DNA from: Axinella damicornis
Lineage: Eukaryota > Porifera > Demospongiae > Axinellida > Axinellidae
NCBI GenBank assembly: GCA_963931865.1
Contig: OZ007507.1
Coordinates: forward strand, 9,314,689 to 9,378,688
Reading direction: 5' to 3'
Length of the DNA stretch: 64,000 bases
Shown one piece after another: positions 11,101-24,300 of the stretch; within the stretch, counting starts at the first letter, position 1, and each line of letters opens with the position of its first letter. Position numbers and translations under genes: made by a program. The notes beneath the pieces are model-generated. The model worked only from the letters and a program-made list of their open reading frames with translations. It ran no database searches and was not told where the DNA came from.

Positions 11101-12168
11101 AATGTATAACGGAACTACTGAAGTCTGAACTGCAGATTGTCAAGATGTTTTCTGGATACATCAAATCTGAGGTAAGATTCAGATCAGACTGATTCAATGG
11201 TTGTAGTAACAGCCAGTAGTGGTTACAGGTGGAGAAGTCATGGCTCCTTGATTACCACGATTAACTCATTTTGACCATGGCAGAATATTCTTCAGACGGT
11301 AGTGTTACAACCCGCGGCACTATGGCAATCACAAGCAGTGCAGATGCTCACACAATGGAACTTGTATATTATGGAAACAGCAACATAAAGATTGTGGTCA
11401 ATATTATATGATACTACTGAGCATGCTTTGAGGTGTGGCATACGTGTGACAACCATCCGAGAGAAGTGCTAGTCCAATTAATCTAAATCCGTGCAGCACG
11501 ATGGTAAGAGACTGTATCAACTACACTAATTGCAGAGAGGTATCTGATATTGGCTCTTTATTAAAGCCAAGGACTTGGTTCTGAACACTCTGGCTAGTTA
11601 TATGCAACAAGCCATCATCAATACATTAAGATTTTAACGTGTGTCTGTGTGTCTGTCTGTGAGTGACGGAAGTGGGATGTTCGTGGGGCGGGGCTATAGA
11701 CTATATATAGTGATGTGCGACCTTCATACTTTAATTTATTTACTGAACCTTGAACTCCGCGAAGAATGTTCGAGAACATTGGGCTGGAATCCAAGGAGCA
11801 GCACTCGAAGCGGACGCAATCGGGGAGCAGCAACCGAAGCGGACGCGATCGGGAGCAGCAGCTGAAGCGGACGCAAGTGGCGAGCATGCTGAAGCGGGCG
11901 CAATATCGGGGAGCAGCAGCTAGAAGCGGACGCAGTTGAAGCGGATGCAATCGGGCCCGGGAGCAGCAGCTGATTCGAAGCGGACAGCAGCTGAGGTGGA
12001 CGCATTCGGGGGGCAAACGGACGCAATCGGGGAGCAGCAGCTCGGCACAGAGAGCTGTCCAGCGCCGGATTACTCACGGTAGACGAACGAGGGGGAAGTA
12101 GCTGAGCCAGCGAAGCGAGCGAAGCTACTTGTTATAATTATTATTACGATTTTAACTGTGTTGGTGTG

Positions 12169-12221
<53 letters not shown>

Positions 12222-15200
12222 TGGATGTGGGATGTTCTGGGGGTTTGACTAGACTATAGTTGCCCGTGACCTTCGTATACCGTATCTACTGAACCTCGAA
12301 CTTTGTGACTGCTCGCATAGTTGGGCAGGGGTTTGAACCTTCCAGAACACGGCTGGCAGCTGAAAAGGACTTAGTCGGGGAACAGCAGTAGCTGAAGTGG
12401 ATGCAATTGGGGAGCAGTAGCTGAAGCGGATGCAATCGGGGAGCAGCAATTGAAGCAGATGCAATCGGGCTGTAGTGGACGCAATCGGATCCGAGAGCAG
12501 CAGCTCTGCACAGAGAGCTGTCCAATGCCGGATTGCTCATGTAGGCAAACGAGGGGGAAGTAGCTGAGTGAACGACGCGAGCGAAACTGCTTGTATTTTT
12601 TCCCCAATAACATACAGTGTGAGAGATGACAATGTCTTATTGTCATTATAGTTGGTTGAGGCTACCAGAAGCAAGTTGGTATCACTGACTGTGGACAGGC
12701 TGTTCCACCTATGTTCAACCTTTGACATATGGGAGACTGCTGTAAGTCGGTAGAAATGTGTGATTATTATAAAATTTTGTTTGTAGTTTTGAATCATATT
12801 TTCACTGTTGGTAACCGACTCAGTGTTGGCTTCCATTCCCTTTGCTGATAGCATATGGACAACTATTTCCAGAAATATGAAGTGCTCTCCAATGTGGATT
12901 TGACAGATGTTGTATGGGGAAATCTTTTAAGACTGATCCAAAGCAGGTAAAGGAATATTGCTATGAACTCAACCATCCACCTAGATTTGTGTCATAGAAA
13001 GTATGATTGTGCAGTGATTTATTCTCACGTAGGTTAAGGCAACCTCACTATAAACCAGCGCGCGGCGCATAGTAGCTGCACTTCCTGTACAAATGTTTAT
13101 ACAGGAACACTTAGTTGTGAAAAGACTCAAGAGGGTGTGAAATTTGATGAAAGACATGGCGGTCACATAATTAGTTTCCTGCGTCAGCCTGTGGTGCACG
13201 TGATATATAATTGGCTACTATACAATACTTGGGCCGGCTGGAACCATGGCAAAGCGAACGGTTCGTGCGAGTTCAGGTTTACCGCTACCAAATCCTTCCT
13301 AGATGGAGACAGATTTTTGATATGCGATTCTTCTAAGCCTGTACATTTGAATTCTGGGTGGAAACGCTGTCCTGCTCCTTCCTGGTAAGAGTGACGCCTT
13401 TGTGAATACTTAATTAGGCGGTGTTTAGACGATAATTTTAGCTATTTATTAGCGTATCTCTGAACAGCAATGAGCAGTGCAACGTTTCCACCTAGATTAA
13501 GATAGTGCATGCTGAAACCATTCGAATGATATGTGATTTGGCTGCTTCTAGGTCCATTTTGGTAGCGGTAGACGGAAAAGTAGCGGTTAAGGACAGTTGA
13601 CTTTAGCGGCTTGTTTACCGGATGCAATTATGTCACCATGGCAACTAATATATTCAATTTCATTATTCACCTGTGTACTAATGATTCATGGGCAACAACT
13701 ACTCTAGATGTCAAGGTATCCCAGATAATGCAGCCGCCTTTGGTAGCTGTTTCACTCAATTTCGACTTCTCTGAATGTGTGAGGCTGCCTTAACCCACCT
13801 GAGTTGATGGCTGTAATGCATGGAGTTTCAACCTAAATGTGACCCACAGAGGGAAAGCACGGCTGGGTTTTCCCTCAGTGAGTCACATATTGCTCAGAGT
13901 TTACCCAAGGTTGTGGTCCTCTAAATAATGTTTTGTTCCTGCATACCTGGAGGGATATTCAATAACCACAAGGCAATGCCCATGGGATTATTGAATAAAC
14001 ATGACTGAGTGTATCAATGTTTCCTGGGAAATTAGGTTCTTTGCATTCGCATCCCTGATCACAACTTCAATCAGAAATCCTTCTACCATGCATATCCATA
14101 CAGATCCAAACCTGGAGAAACTTTGACTTTCATCCTGAAACTGTTTAAGGAAGTTGCTGAGAGTTACCTCAAACAGGGAAAGGCTTCCGATTTCATTATC
14201 AGCTTGCTCAAACTGAATACTCCATGGCTGTTGTCGGAGTTACCACAGCAGCAACTTTCTGCACTTCCTGTTGTCAAGGCCCCTGCATCACCAAACATCC
14301 GATCTGGAATTGCTGCATTCTTGGCTGGTTACATAAGGAGGCACTCCCTACACCATATGTTGCTACAAGATATCGATGTTGTCTGGGTAAGTAGTTCCAT
14401 CATATCATCAGATGTAAACATGTACTTCACTGTAATTAATGCTTTAGGTCAACTCATTGGGAGGGCACGCAAATGACCTGTACAAAATATAACTACCAAG
14501 GTCTCGTTCCCAGGCCTCCACACCCAGCTTTTGTCGCTTGCGGTACGAAAAGCGGGGGGAAGGCCTGGTAGATCTTGTCACATGATATGTGCCACCACTG
14601 ACATCACAGATTCCATTAATAGCTATACATATTCAACTTGCTATAGCCGGTTCCAGAGACGCTACAGGGACCAGACAAACTCCAGATTAGAGGCAGGTCC
14701 TACTTGTCTTGAATGGATGACACTTTATGATGGTCACGGCACATATCACATGACGAGATCTACCAGGCCTTCCCCCCCGCTTTTCGTACTGCAAGCGACA
14801 AAAGCTGGGTGTGGAGCCCTGGGAACGAGGCTAAGGTTTCATACAGTGTGTGACTTTAAAATTGATGCCAGTATGTAATCGGAATACGTTTCCGACATGT
14901 GTTTTGGTGAACAACTACAAATCGGAAGGCTTCTTTGAAATATTGGGAGGCTTCTTCTGAGGTTTGTTCCAGAGATACAGGTGTTATCAACATGTCGCAG
15001 CTGTCGTTTCTTTCTCCCTAGCTTTGTAGGTTTTTCAAAAGTCTTACATCCAGGTGCCTTGTTATTGTGCAGAAGCTAGGCCGGGGCCTTCTCTAGTTTG
15101 CAGCTATGTAATTTATATCAGCTATGTATGCTTGGATGCACTGCCTGGTGTTGCAAATCTAAACACAAGCATGGTCTTTTCAATAATTGCATATGTAGCC

Positions 15201-18200
15201 ATCCTCGATTTGTACTCTGATATTTTTTAGGAATGTTGTTCAGATGAAAGAAATGATTTCCAAGAACTTGTTCTCTCATGTATAGCCAAGGTAAGAATAT
15301 TACTGTCTCCTTGACCTACTTGTAAGATTGTTGATGTGAGTAATCATTGACCAACAATACATTAAGGTTTTGAGCATGTGTGAGTGTGTTATGGAAGTGG
15401 GATGTTTGGGGGGCAGGACTAGACTCCATATGCATGTGTGACCTCCTAACCTTGAACTCTGCAACTAGTACCCTGAGAATGCATAGGGTAGGAGCTGGAA
15501 CCTTCCTGAAGAGGAGGCCCAGCACAGTAGCTGCATTGAATGGACGCAATTGAGGTGCAGCAGCAGTGCTGAAGCGGAGGTGCAGCAGCTGAAGCAGACG
15601 CAATTGGGGACCAGCAACTGAAGAGGACGCGATCGGGGAGCAGCAGCTGAAGCAGACACAATCGAGAAGCAGCAGACGCGATCAGGGAGCAGCAGCTGAA
15701 GCGGATGCAATCAGGGAGCAGCTGTATACCTGGTGCTGGACTGTTAATACTGTAGGCAAATTGGGAAGTAGCTGAACAAGCAAAGCAAGCAAAGCTACGT
15801 TTAATAATTATAAGCATGACTCTCAGGATGTGTAAAGAAGACCCAACGTGCATCAATGCGTTAAGTCTGTTTGTGTGTGAGTTACAGAAGTCATGCATGG
15901 GTTAGGTGGGCAGGACAAGTCTATTGAAGTATGCAACCTTGGGCTTACCTGTGGAGATATATATAAGCCAAAGGAGTAACTAGCCCAATTTTAATTTTAA
16001 ATTCTGCAGCTAGTTGTTTTGTGCAGTGCCTAACTCTTCCATGGTGACCTCCATTTACCCTTTTGCTTTGTGCTACAACTAGCACAAAGCGAAGCTACAG
16101 CTATTACACCACCATTAGTTTTTCCCGTGCACTGTATAGTTATTTCCACACGCTAGAAATTGTTATTTGCCATGTAACGTATATCTGCTGACTCAGTCCT
16201 TTATTTCTGAGTAGTGAATGTAAACAGGACGGCTAAGGAAATGTACGCCACATTTAAGAGTTGTCAACCACTTTAACTTTGCCTTGATTTCTGTTTCAGG
16301 AAATCATCGCTGACATAACTGTGATCAAGGGTACCATGGAGGAATCTCTACAACGTATTATCTCCCAGTCCCTTAGCATGATTTGCGAGCAACCTCAGCT
16401 ACTTCAGCCCAAATCAGCTACACAGATATTTTGTTGGGCTCTGATTGGTGCATGCTGTCAGAGAATCCCCACAGACAGAGGAGATTTGGCCTGGATCAGT
16501 GATTATTCCATTCTGATGTGCCAACTTGGCCAGATTTACCAAACCTTCAGCAGAACGAAATCTGATTCGTGTAAGTTATTACAAGGAAACACTCACTCTC
16601 TCGTGCATCAGTAGACAGGATGAGCAAAGAAAACATATTGAGCTGATAATATACACCTTGATCATACATCCTTTTCTCCAACTATCTATGCCAGTGACTT
16701 TATATGCTTCTGACTTCACAGGTTACGCTGACACCAAACTCTCAGAACTTGCATGTAGTGAACTTCCAGATGTTGCAGCTTACTTCAAGTTTGTACTTGA
16801 GATGAGGCAGATTCTGATGATCTGGAAAGACAAGTTTACTACCTGCAAGATCAATAACTCCGAAATTGGTATATACAGAAAGCATTGGAAAGCTATTAGT
16901 GAGCTAGGTGAATCAGTTGATGCTAGCTCTTCAGTTGTAACCAGCAGTGATGTTACTTCTCGTGGGAAACATTTCTTGGAAGTGTTTGAAAAGTTGAATA
17001 TCGCTCTAATCCAGTACATCCCCGGAGAAGAAAGCAAACGGTTAGCAAATATTACTTGTACTCCAATAGCGTCTACTATACAATTCAGGCAGTAATAAGT
17101 GTTAACATGACGTCCATGTTTAGGTGTGGGTTCAATGTTTGTTGGAGATTGGGTAGCAGTTAATTCAGAGTGCCAATTGGAATGCAGAAATGTGACTTCT
17201 TTATTTTGTATGACTAAACACCTATATTTGGATTGTCTAACTACTCCTGATAAATGACTGAGGCATCAAACCTGGGTATAGCCACAACTGATTCAGACTC
17301 ATTGAAACTGTGATACCGCCTACTTATGGAAATACATAGTCTACATCCCAGAGATAGTAAGCCTTGTTCACAGGCCGCGTGGTAGGCGACCTGGTACTGC
17401 TTGCGTGTGTACACCTATTCCTAATTGTAAGGTTCACGTTGTCAAGTTCCACTTGAAGCATTCAAAGTCTAATCTACACTCACGCCAATAAGTCCATGGC
17501 TGCAAAGCATTTCTGTCGAACGTGTCAATCCAACCAAAGCATTCCACTGCTCTCTTTAGTGATGTTGGATTGCATCAACATTGGCCTTCTCGTCTGCATG
17601 AGTTGCTTTCGTGTCTGTTGACAGCAGCAATGGTTCACGTGCCGTTGCTGTATAGGGAAAGTCAAGTCAATCAAACCAAAACTCAGGTCAACAGTCTCTT
17701 GACAGTGTGACAAGTTTCCAGTGACACCCCGCATGCATTAGTAAGCGCTTTTCTCACTTGCTGCTTTTCAATGATGCGGAAGTGAATCTTGGTTCCGTGT
17801 GGGAGCCAGTTGCCCCTCACAGCCACACCACTAACCAGTGGCGGATCCATGGGTAATTCGTTGGGTTCGATCGAACCCCCTTTCTTACAGTTGAATTAAT
17901 AAAGAACTTACCTTACTTTCAATCTATAATTTCTGCAGCGGTGATGAGCATCCAGGGCAACATCGAGTGCTCAGTTACTAACTAGCTGCCGTTGCATTGC
18001 AAATCCTGGCTGAAACCGAACAGCTTGGAAACGAGACCACGATCTAGTATATTTACGTGTACGTACGTATTACGTTGCGTGAGCGAAATTTGAGCAAGAA
18101 ATGGGCATTCCCGGGTCCTGCAATCCTTTTACATCTGGAACTTGCAATGCAAAGCCTGAAGGTGCCACGAGAGCCCATCCTGATAACTGAAAAATAAAGG

Positions 18201-18284
18201 CGAAAAATTTCCACGCTTCACGCGAACTGATCGACACTATGCACCTCTGTGCACTTCCTTCGGCAGCAGCCCTGCATATAAAAG

Positions 18285-18315
<31 letters not shown>

Positions 18316-21300
18316 TTTCTAAAATCCTGGATCCGCCCCTGGTTGGGCCCCCATTTGGTGGTTGAGTTACCCATCTTCTAGAACACGTTGACAGTATTGA
18401 TTTTGTTGCAGATCACTGTGTTACAAATAGTTTGTCAGCTATAGAGTTAGTACAAAATCTTGAATCATTGGTATTACACACTTGTTTTTCTTTGCAGAAT
18501 TGATGTGATTGCACTACTGTCCCGCTATGGAGTGAGTTTTCCTAACAATTTGCAAAGTGCGATCACACATTATGTAGCCTTTCCTTCGGAAGACAAGTAC
18601 CACAGTGATGATTTCGAAGCTCTTCCAGTGTCGATTACAGGCCAGTTTAAGCTTAAAGAAGGATTTGTGAAGCTTTCCAAGTGTATCCAGCTCAAACAGC
18701 TGGAATCCTTAGTTCGTTCTATTGAAAGTTTTACTGAACCTCTGTGCAACCACATGGACATGCTGGTCTACTTTACCATGCATGACAGTAAGATGTTTGA
18801 CTCTTACCTGAAAGTCTACCTGACTGATGAAGATTCAAATAGGGAATTTCTCAGCAGTTACAAAGAACATTCGTTTGAATTCCAAGTATTTGCACCTGCT
18901 GCAAAATCAGATCTAGATGATACACCCACACAGGAAGTGATATTCCTTCAGCAAGGCTTACGGAAAACTAAAATACTGCTACAACGGATTGGTGATGGTT
19001 CTGCTACCTATCGTGAAGTGACAGTGGAGAATACTCTAGACCTAAACGTTGTGCTTGATCATGAGCTACAGACTATCTCATCATTTCTTGAAAGGCAGGT
19101 CCAACCTGTTTATGAATCGTACACACGTGTTCATGCTTTTCTTGGAGCTGATTGCGTCCGATGTATGCTTGGACTGTTTGAACTCAGAAAATACATTCAC
19201 ATTGTGGTGGATGTTTTGAGAAAGTTTGAAATTAGAGGGTGTCTTGATGACCCTAGCCTTGGTCAGCTTGTCAGCATGGCAGAATCACTGGACTCAGAAC
19301 TGCAGAGATCTGTTCTTACTTTAAGCGATGCAAACCACAAAATGGAGGTTGTCAAGGAATGTCTATGCCTCAAGAATGCAACAGACTTTACCTTTCTCAC
19401 TCTTTTCACTGTTTTGGCTGACAGTGTTCCATTTTACAGATTCCTTTGCAATGGAAATTTCACTGGAAAGGAAGGGTGGGAGCGATTCAGAGACAAATGC
19501 CAATTAATTACAACCCAACTGCAACATGCTGAGTATAACGAAGTTGTCCTCAATCATTTGATAGCCGCCTATGAATACATCTTTCCGTTTACAAACAAAG
19601 ACCAAACTCTGCAAACATTGATGATTCGTGTGTCAATCCTGGATGTCAGCAAGGGCTGCAAGCAGTTACAGACTGTGAATCACAATATTGATCTGATCAA
19701 GATATGGTTTTCAACACAACCGGTAAGCATCCTCTTCTATTCTGCTGCATAATCTAGGGGTATAGGCAACTGTGCATATCAAAATAAAACTTTTCTGTAA
19801 GCCTTAAGATACTCCATTGTACTGCACTGTCACTACCAATTAAGTATTTGGTAGCAGTCAGATATTGCCCACTCACCTATTATGCACCACTGTGGTGATT
19901 ATAGTAACCTATTTTGCTATCACTCTCACTCTCCTTTTGTATCTTAGGGTGATACAGTACCGAGCACTTTGCATAAACTGGACTCCATCTTAAAGACGGG
20001 ACACTACCAGTTTGAACTTGCAACTACTTCTTCAGCCAGTGTCTGCCGTCTTGAACTGGTTTATCAACGCACTCCTACTCCAGTCCCTGTGAAGATGACA
20101 CAAAGAAGTGGAGAGGGCTCTGAAGCTCCCACACATAGGAGAGGTATGTTCCAGTTCAGCAAAAGCTTTAATCATGCTTTAACTATCGGGTTTCGTACTT
20201 GTGGGTGGAAGGATATAGAATTTACCACCAGGTTTTCAGAAGACTGGGAATTTCCCTCAGAAAATTAGTGATACCCTGTCACACTCCACCCCTTGAGAAC
20301 ATAGGGAAATGAAAATTTACTTGCACTCTATTGTAGTGTCGGTAGACTCTAAATGTAGGAATGGTATGGACACACATGCTGCAACCATCGTGCTACTTGA
20401 CTTCGATCTCACTACTGCACGCCAGAGACTCGATCACTCAAGACTGTCGGTGAACTTGTGAGACCACAGAAGAGGGAATTGTTCAGGATAGCTCATCCAT
20501 CCAGAGAAGGTTGGTGATTCTGCAGCCAATGCTGCAATTGTAATACGTCCATCAGTACAAAAAGGGCAAGACTGGCATCAACCCTGTGGCCTGTGAGGAC
20601 AGACCTCTGCGGCTCTGTCAGGCATGCACCTACCTGCTGCTAAAGGAATTAGTGCGAAGTGAAACGAAAAATCTTAATAATAACTAATTCCTTGGCTCAG
20701 TGAGGGACGTGGAGAAAAAGGATGTATACGTACCAACAGGTGTTGGGTTGGCTGAAGCGGATATCTGATGTTGGGTGTTCACAGACTCACTATGCCACAG
20801 TGAGTCTAGTAATAAAATTCTTTTTCCGGTGTTCAAATTCTGTAACTTTTTCCAAGAAGGGGGGGGGGGGATATTTGTTGGGAATTATTAAAAGCACTAC
20901 ACGGCAAAGACCATGGGCAGGCGTTTTTGGAGAACACGATGCTGAGAACTGGGCAGCTGCAAGCTGGACTCAGTAGAGCCACAGAGTAACAGGCCAGAGA
21001 TGGCGCTACAAGAGAGCAGCGAGCTACGGATGCTGAAGTAGTACAGGCAAGAGCGAATTCGGCGAACAGGGCTCAAACAGAGGAGATTACAACACAGACA
21101 AATGAGTCAGCGACAACTCTGAGGTGCTGGTAACGTACATGAAGATAGCAAAGCAATCACAACAGCATGTGGGAGGCACTGTTCAATGCCGGGATGCCGA
21201 GACTGATCGCTCGGAGGGATCACAGAGTTCAATATTGAAATGTGTACTTACCTTTTGCTGAATGGACTGCTCTGCATGCATACATGTATTTTTGTATCAG

Positions 21301-24300
21301 TTGTGCATTTTCTGGCAGTGTGTGACTGTTCGAACACTTGAATAGTAATTTTAAACATGGATGTTCGACTATTTTTCCTGGAGAGGGGGGTGTTCGAATT
21401 AATAGAGTGTTCAAATTCTTAGCTGAGTTATGAGTGCTTTTGTCTTCCTGTTGGCCACCATTGCTGATGTGAGGGTATGTTAATTGGGACGAAACATAGG
21501 CTAGCCATGTATATGAGCTGGTGGGTACACTCTGTATCTACTAAAAGCATCCAAGAGATGAAGGAAAGATCCGGGGCTTGTTCCTCATTCCATCTGTGTT
21601 ATCGGCCGAGCCATAAGCTAGCCACCCAGAAGTATGGACCAGCTGTTGTTTTTTTGTTGTTTCAGAACAAAGACTCCCTCCTATCCAGCAGCAAGACTTG
21701 GTCTGCATGTAGACAGCTGGCAATTCAAACTCTCAGTGATGTAATTGACAAGTACAGGTAGCTGTATTATGTGGTGGCGACATCGCAGTAGAACTGCTTC
21801 CACTGCCCTGGTCAAGTCTGTGTTCCCTCAATAGGACCCTGCATTGTATCATCTGCAGGTGGTAGCTTTTGTCTTCACATTTTATGACTGAACCCACCAA
21901 GTATCATCTGCTTCTACACCATAGCTGTGCAGACCGAGTGTGTTGGTCATGCAACATGTTGCAAGTTATGTGGCTGGTCAAGAGGTTGCGTGGTTTCTAG
22001 ACTTCGTAGTGTGCTAGATCCATTCTTGATCCCCTGTGGGTACCAGTACAGAGGAGGGGTTTAATTAGTGTGGCAATACGTACTAGTGGGATGAAGCCGG
22101 TGGGTACCAATGCAAGGAAGGGGGTCTGATGCAGGTATCACATTAAGGTGGATGAACATATTGATTTCAGCTGGACTTAATTTACTTGATGTCAATTAAA
22201 GCGATGAGTGAACATTGTTTCTGTGAACTTCATATCCAAACCAATATGACATGAACACCTGATATCTTGGAACAGTATACGTACGTAGAAGCTAAACGTC
22301 ATGTACTGGTAGTGCGGAAGTATTCTAGACTACGTGTGTTCCTGTAGACACAATACACAGAAAGTGAGGGGTAGTCATCCTGCACTCCAACACTAGCTAC
22401 AAAGCGGTATTCTCTAGTGTAGGCAGCAGTGAGTCACTACTGTATAACGGTCAACATAGTACACTGTATTCCTAGTATTAGCTGCTGCTGATTTACTAAC
22501 TGCTGCTTAAATTCTCACTTGGCATTGCATGTGGTTAAGCTGGTTAGCAAGTAGTAAAAAATTGTAGCAAGATATAAGCAGAAAGGTCAAATGTAGGGAA
22601 ACGAGGTAGGGATGATAACAAAAAAAAATTATAGCTCAGTAGCTATCTTCTTTTTCTATTTTTACTTGTATATAGTTTAAGTGATAGTGATTGGTGTTAT
22701 CAACTTGTGCACTAGCACACATACATGTCCGTTGGGACTGTTGTACTTTAGACTTTGCACGTTTTCAGTACCTACAGGACTGATAGGAGCTCCATCACCT
22801 ATTCACAAAGGTATATCTGTTGTGTTGGACAACATGGAAATAACAGACTTTATCCACGAGCTGGGATTTCTGGATGCGAAGGAGGCAGTGAAAGATAGCA
22901 TCAAGCACTTTCAGAAGATTTATCAGGTAGAAGTGCCTTACAGTTTGTATGTTAATAATCATATGTTATATTCAATCTGTGTTTCAACGTTTGCAGATTG
23001 CTCAACGGCTTGCTGAACTGTATTTGAGACTGCAGAATATTGGCCATGCAAATTATCAACAGAAAATGGTTTCTGAACATCTAACCTGCTCTACCACCGG
23101 AGATGAAGCTGAGAAGATTGTATGTACATAACATGCACCTCTCTCTACTTGTTAGGCTTACTTGGTAATGTGGTTGAACACAAGCAGCGTGTGGTGTTCT
23201 AACAGTCTGAAACGAAGCACTAAAAGCTATTTCGATACGTAGGGCCGTATAAGCACCTGTGAACCACCTTTCCAGGACTTCCTTATACACACTGAAAATT
23301 GGAATGCTCAGCAGTGAATAAAAGAAATGTACTATTTTATTGCCTTCATCTTGGCTACCTAAAACAACATGCTATACACAAAGCTAATACGCATTTTTCA
23401 AAGGTGTTGGGTATCCATAAATTTTTTTGTGTATATCGAGGGGCAACCGCACTCCTGGTAGCCGCGTTGCAACCGGTTGCGACTCGACGGTAGTGCAAGC
23501 TAGGTGTTGCAACTCATTCCAATTAATGCACATGCCACGTGAGGACGTGCTCGGTCGGTCGATCGACGTCAACGTCGATTGATTGGGCTGAGTCAGCAAT
23601 GGCATCCCAAGGAGAAGACAATAGACTGTTACAGCGCTCACAACTTCGCCAGCACGGTGAGTTTTGGCATGTAAGCATCAGTGAACGACAGCGATCACGG
23701 CCGTGTGGTCAGAATCTTCGTGTGCCTTTCCTAAGAACGGTACTGCCACCGGAAGTCGAAGAGAGCGCTCGATCAATGGCAGCCACGGCGAGACAAAAAC
23801 GCTCATATCTCCACCACCAAGGTGAGTTTCAACACCAACTTTTTACATTCAGATCAGGGCATGATAGCTAGCGATCACGGCGGTATAGTCAGAATTTCTG
23901 TAGGCCAAGCCTAAGTACTCAAACATTATATATATTATATTGGATTATATTATTTACGCGGCACAATTTTCCTCTACCAGGAGTGTAACAACTAGCAATG
24001 TTGAAGAGTGGGAGGGGGAGGGGGATGGAGCTTACCTCCTTATTCATTTATCTTTTGGTGATATTTGCGTAAGCGAAGGTGACCATACCAGCCATTACTT
24101 GAATTCTCCAGTAGAGTATTCAAAGTTGTTTCTGGTGATGTCAGCAACATAGCAGTAACCTCTGTTATGTGCGAGGAACCACAGCGTTCAAATTGCCAGC
24201 CAAAGATCCTTGTTTCTCAGAAAATACTGAAGTACACTGCTTATTTTGTTGTTACACTGCTTACTTGGAACATCCCACTTCCGTCACACATGCATGCACA

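Noticed and set aside
12160..12222. (TG)n run as a regulatory element
   Set aside because: It is the simple-repeat part at the start of a dispersed repeat copy and recurs in other copies of the same family.
20682..20741. Exon-like segment after ggctcag with phase 1 at both ends
   Set aside because: Phase-compatible insertion between 20143 and 22769 is possible, but the short reading (about 13 codons) has no supporting similarity and ends in a copy of the VPTG codons that begin the next real exon.
21678..21759. Possible exon NKDSLLSSSKTWSACRQLAIQ
   Set aside because: It has an AG before and GT after, but it needs phase 0 at its start while the previous exon ends in phase 1, and the exon at 22769 joins the earlier exon perfectly without it.
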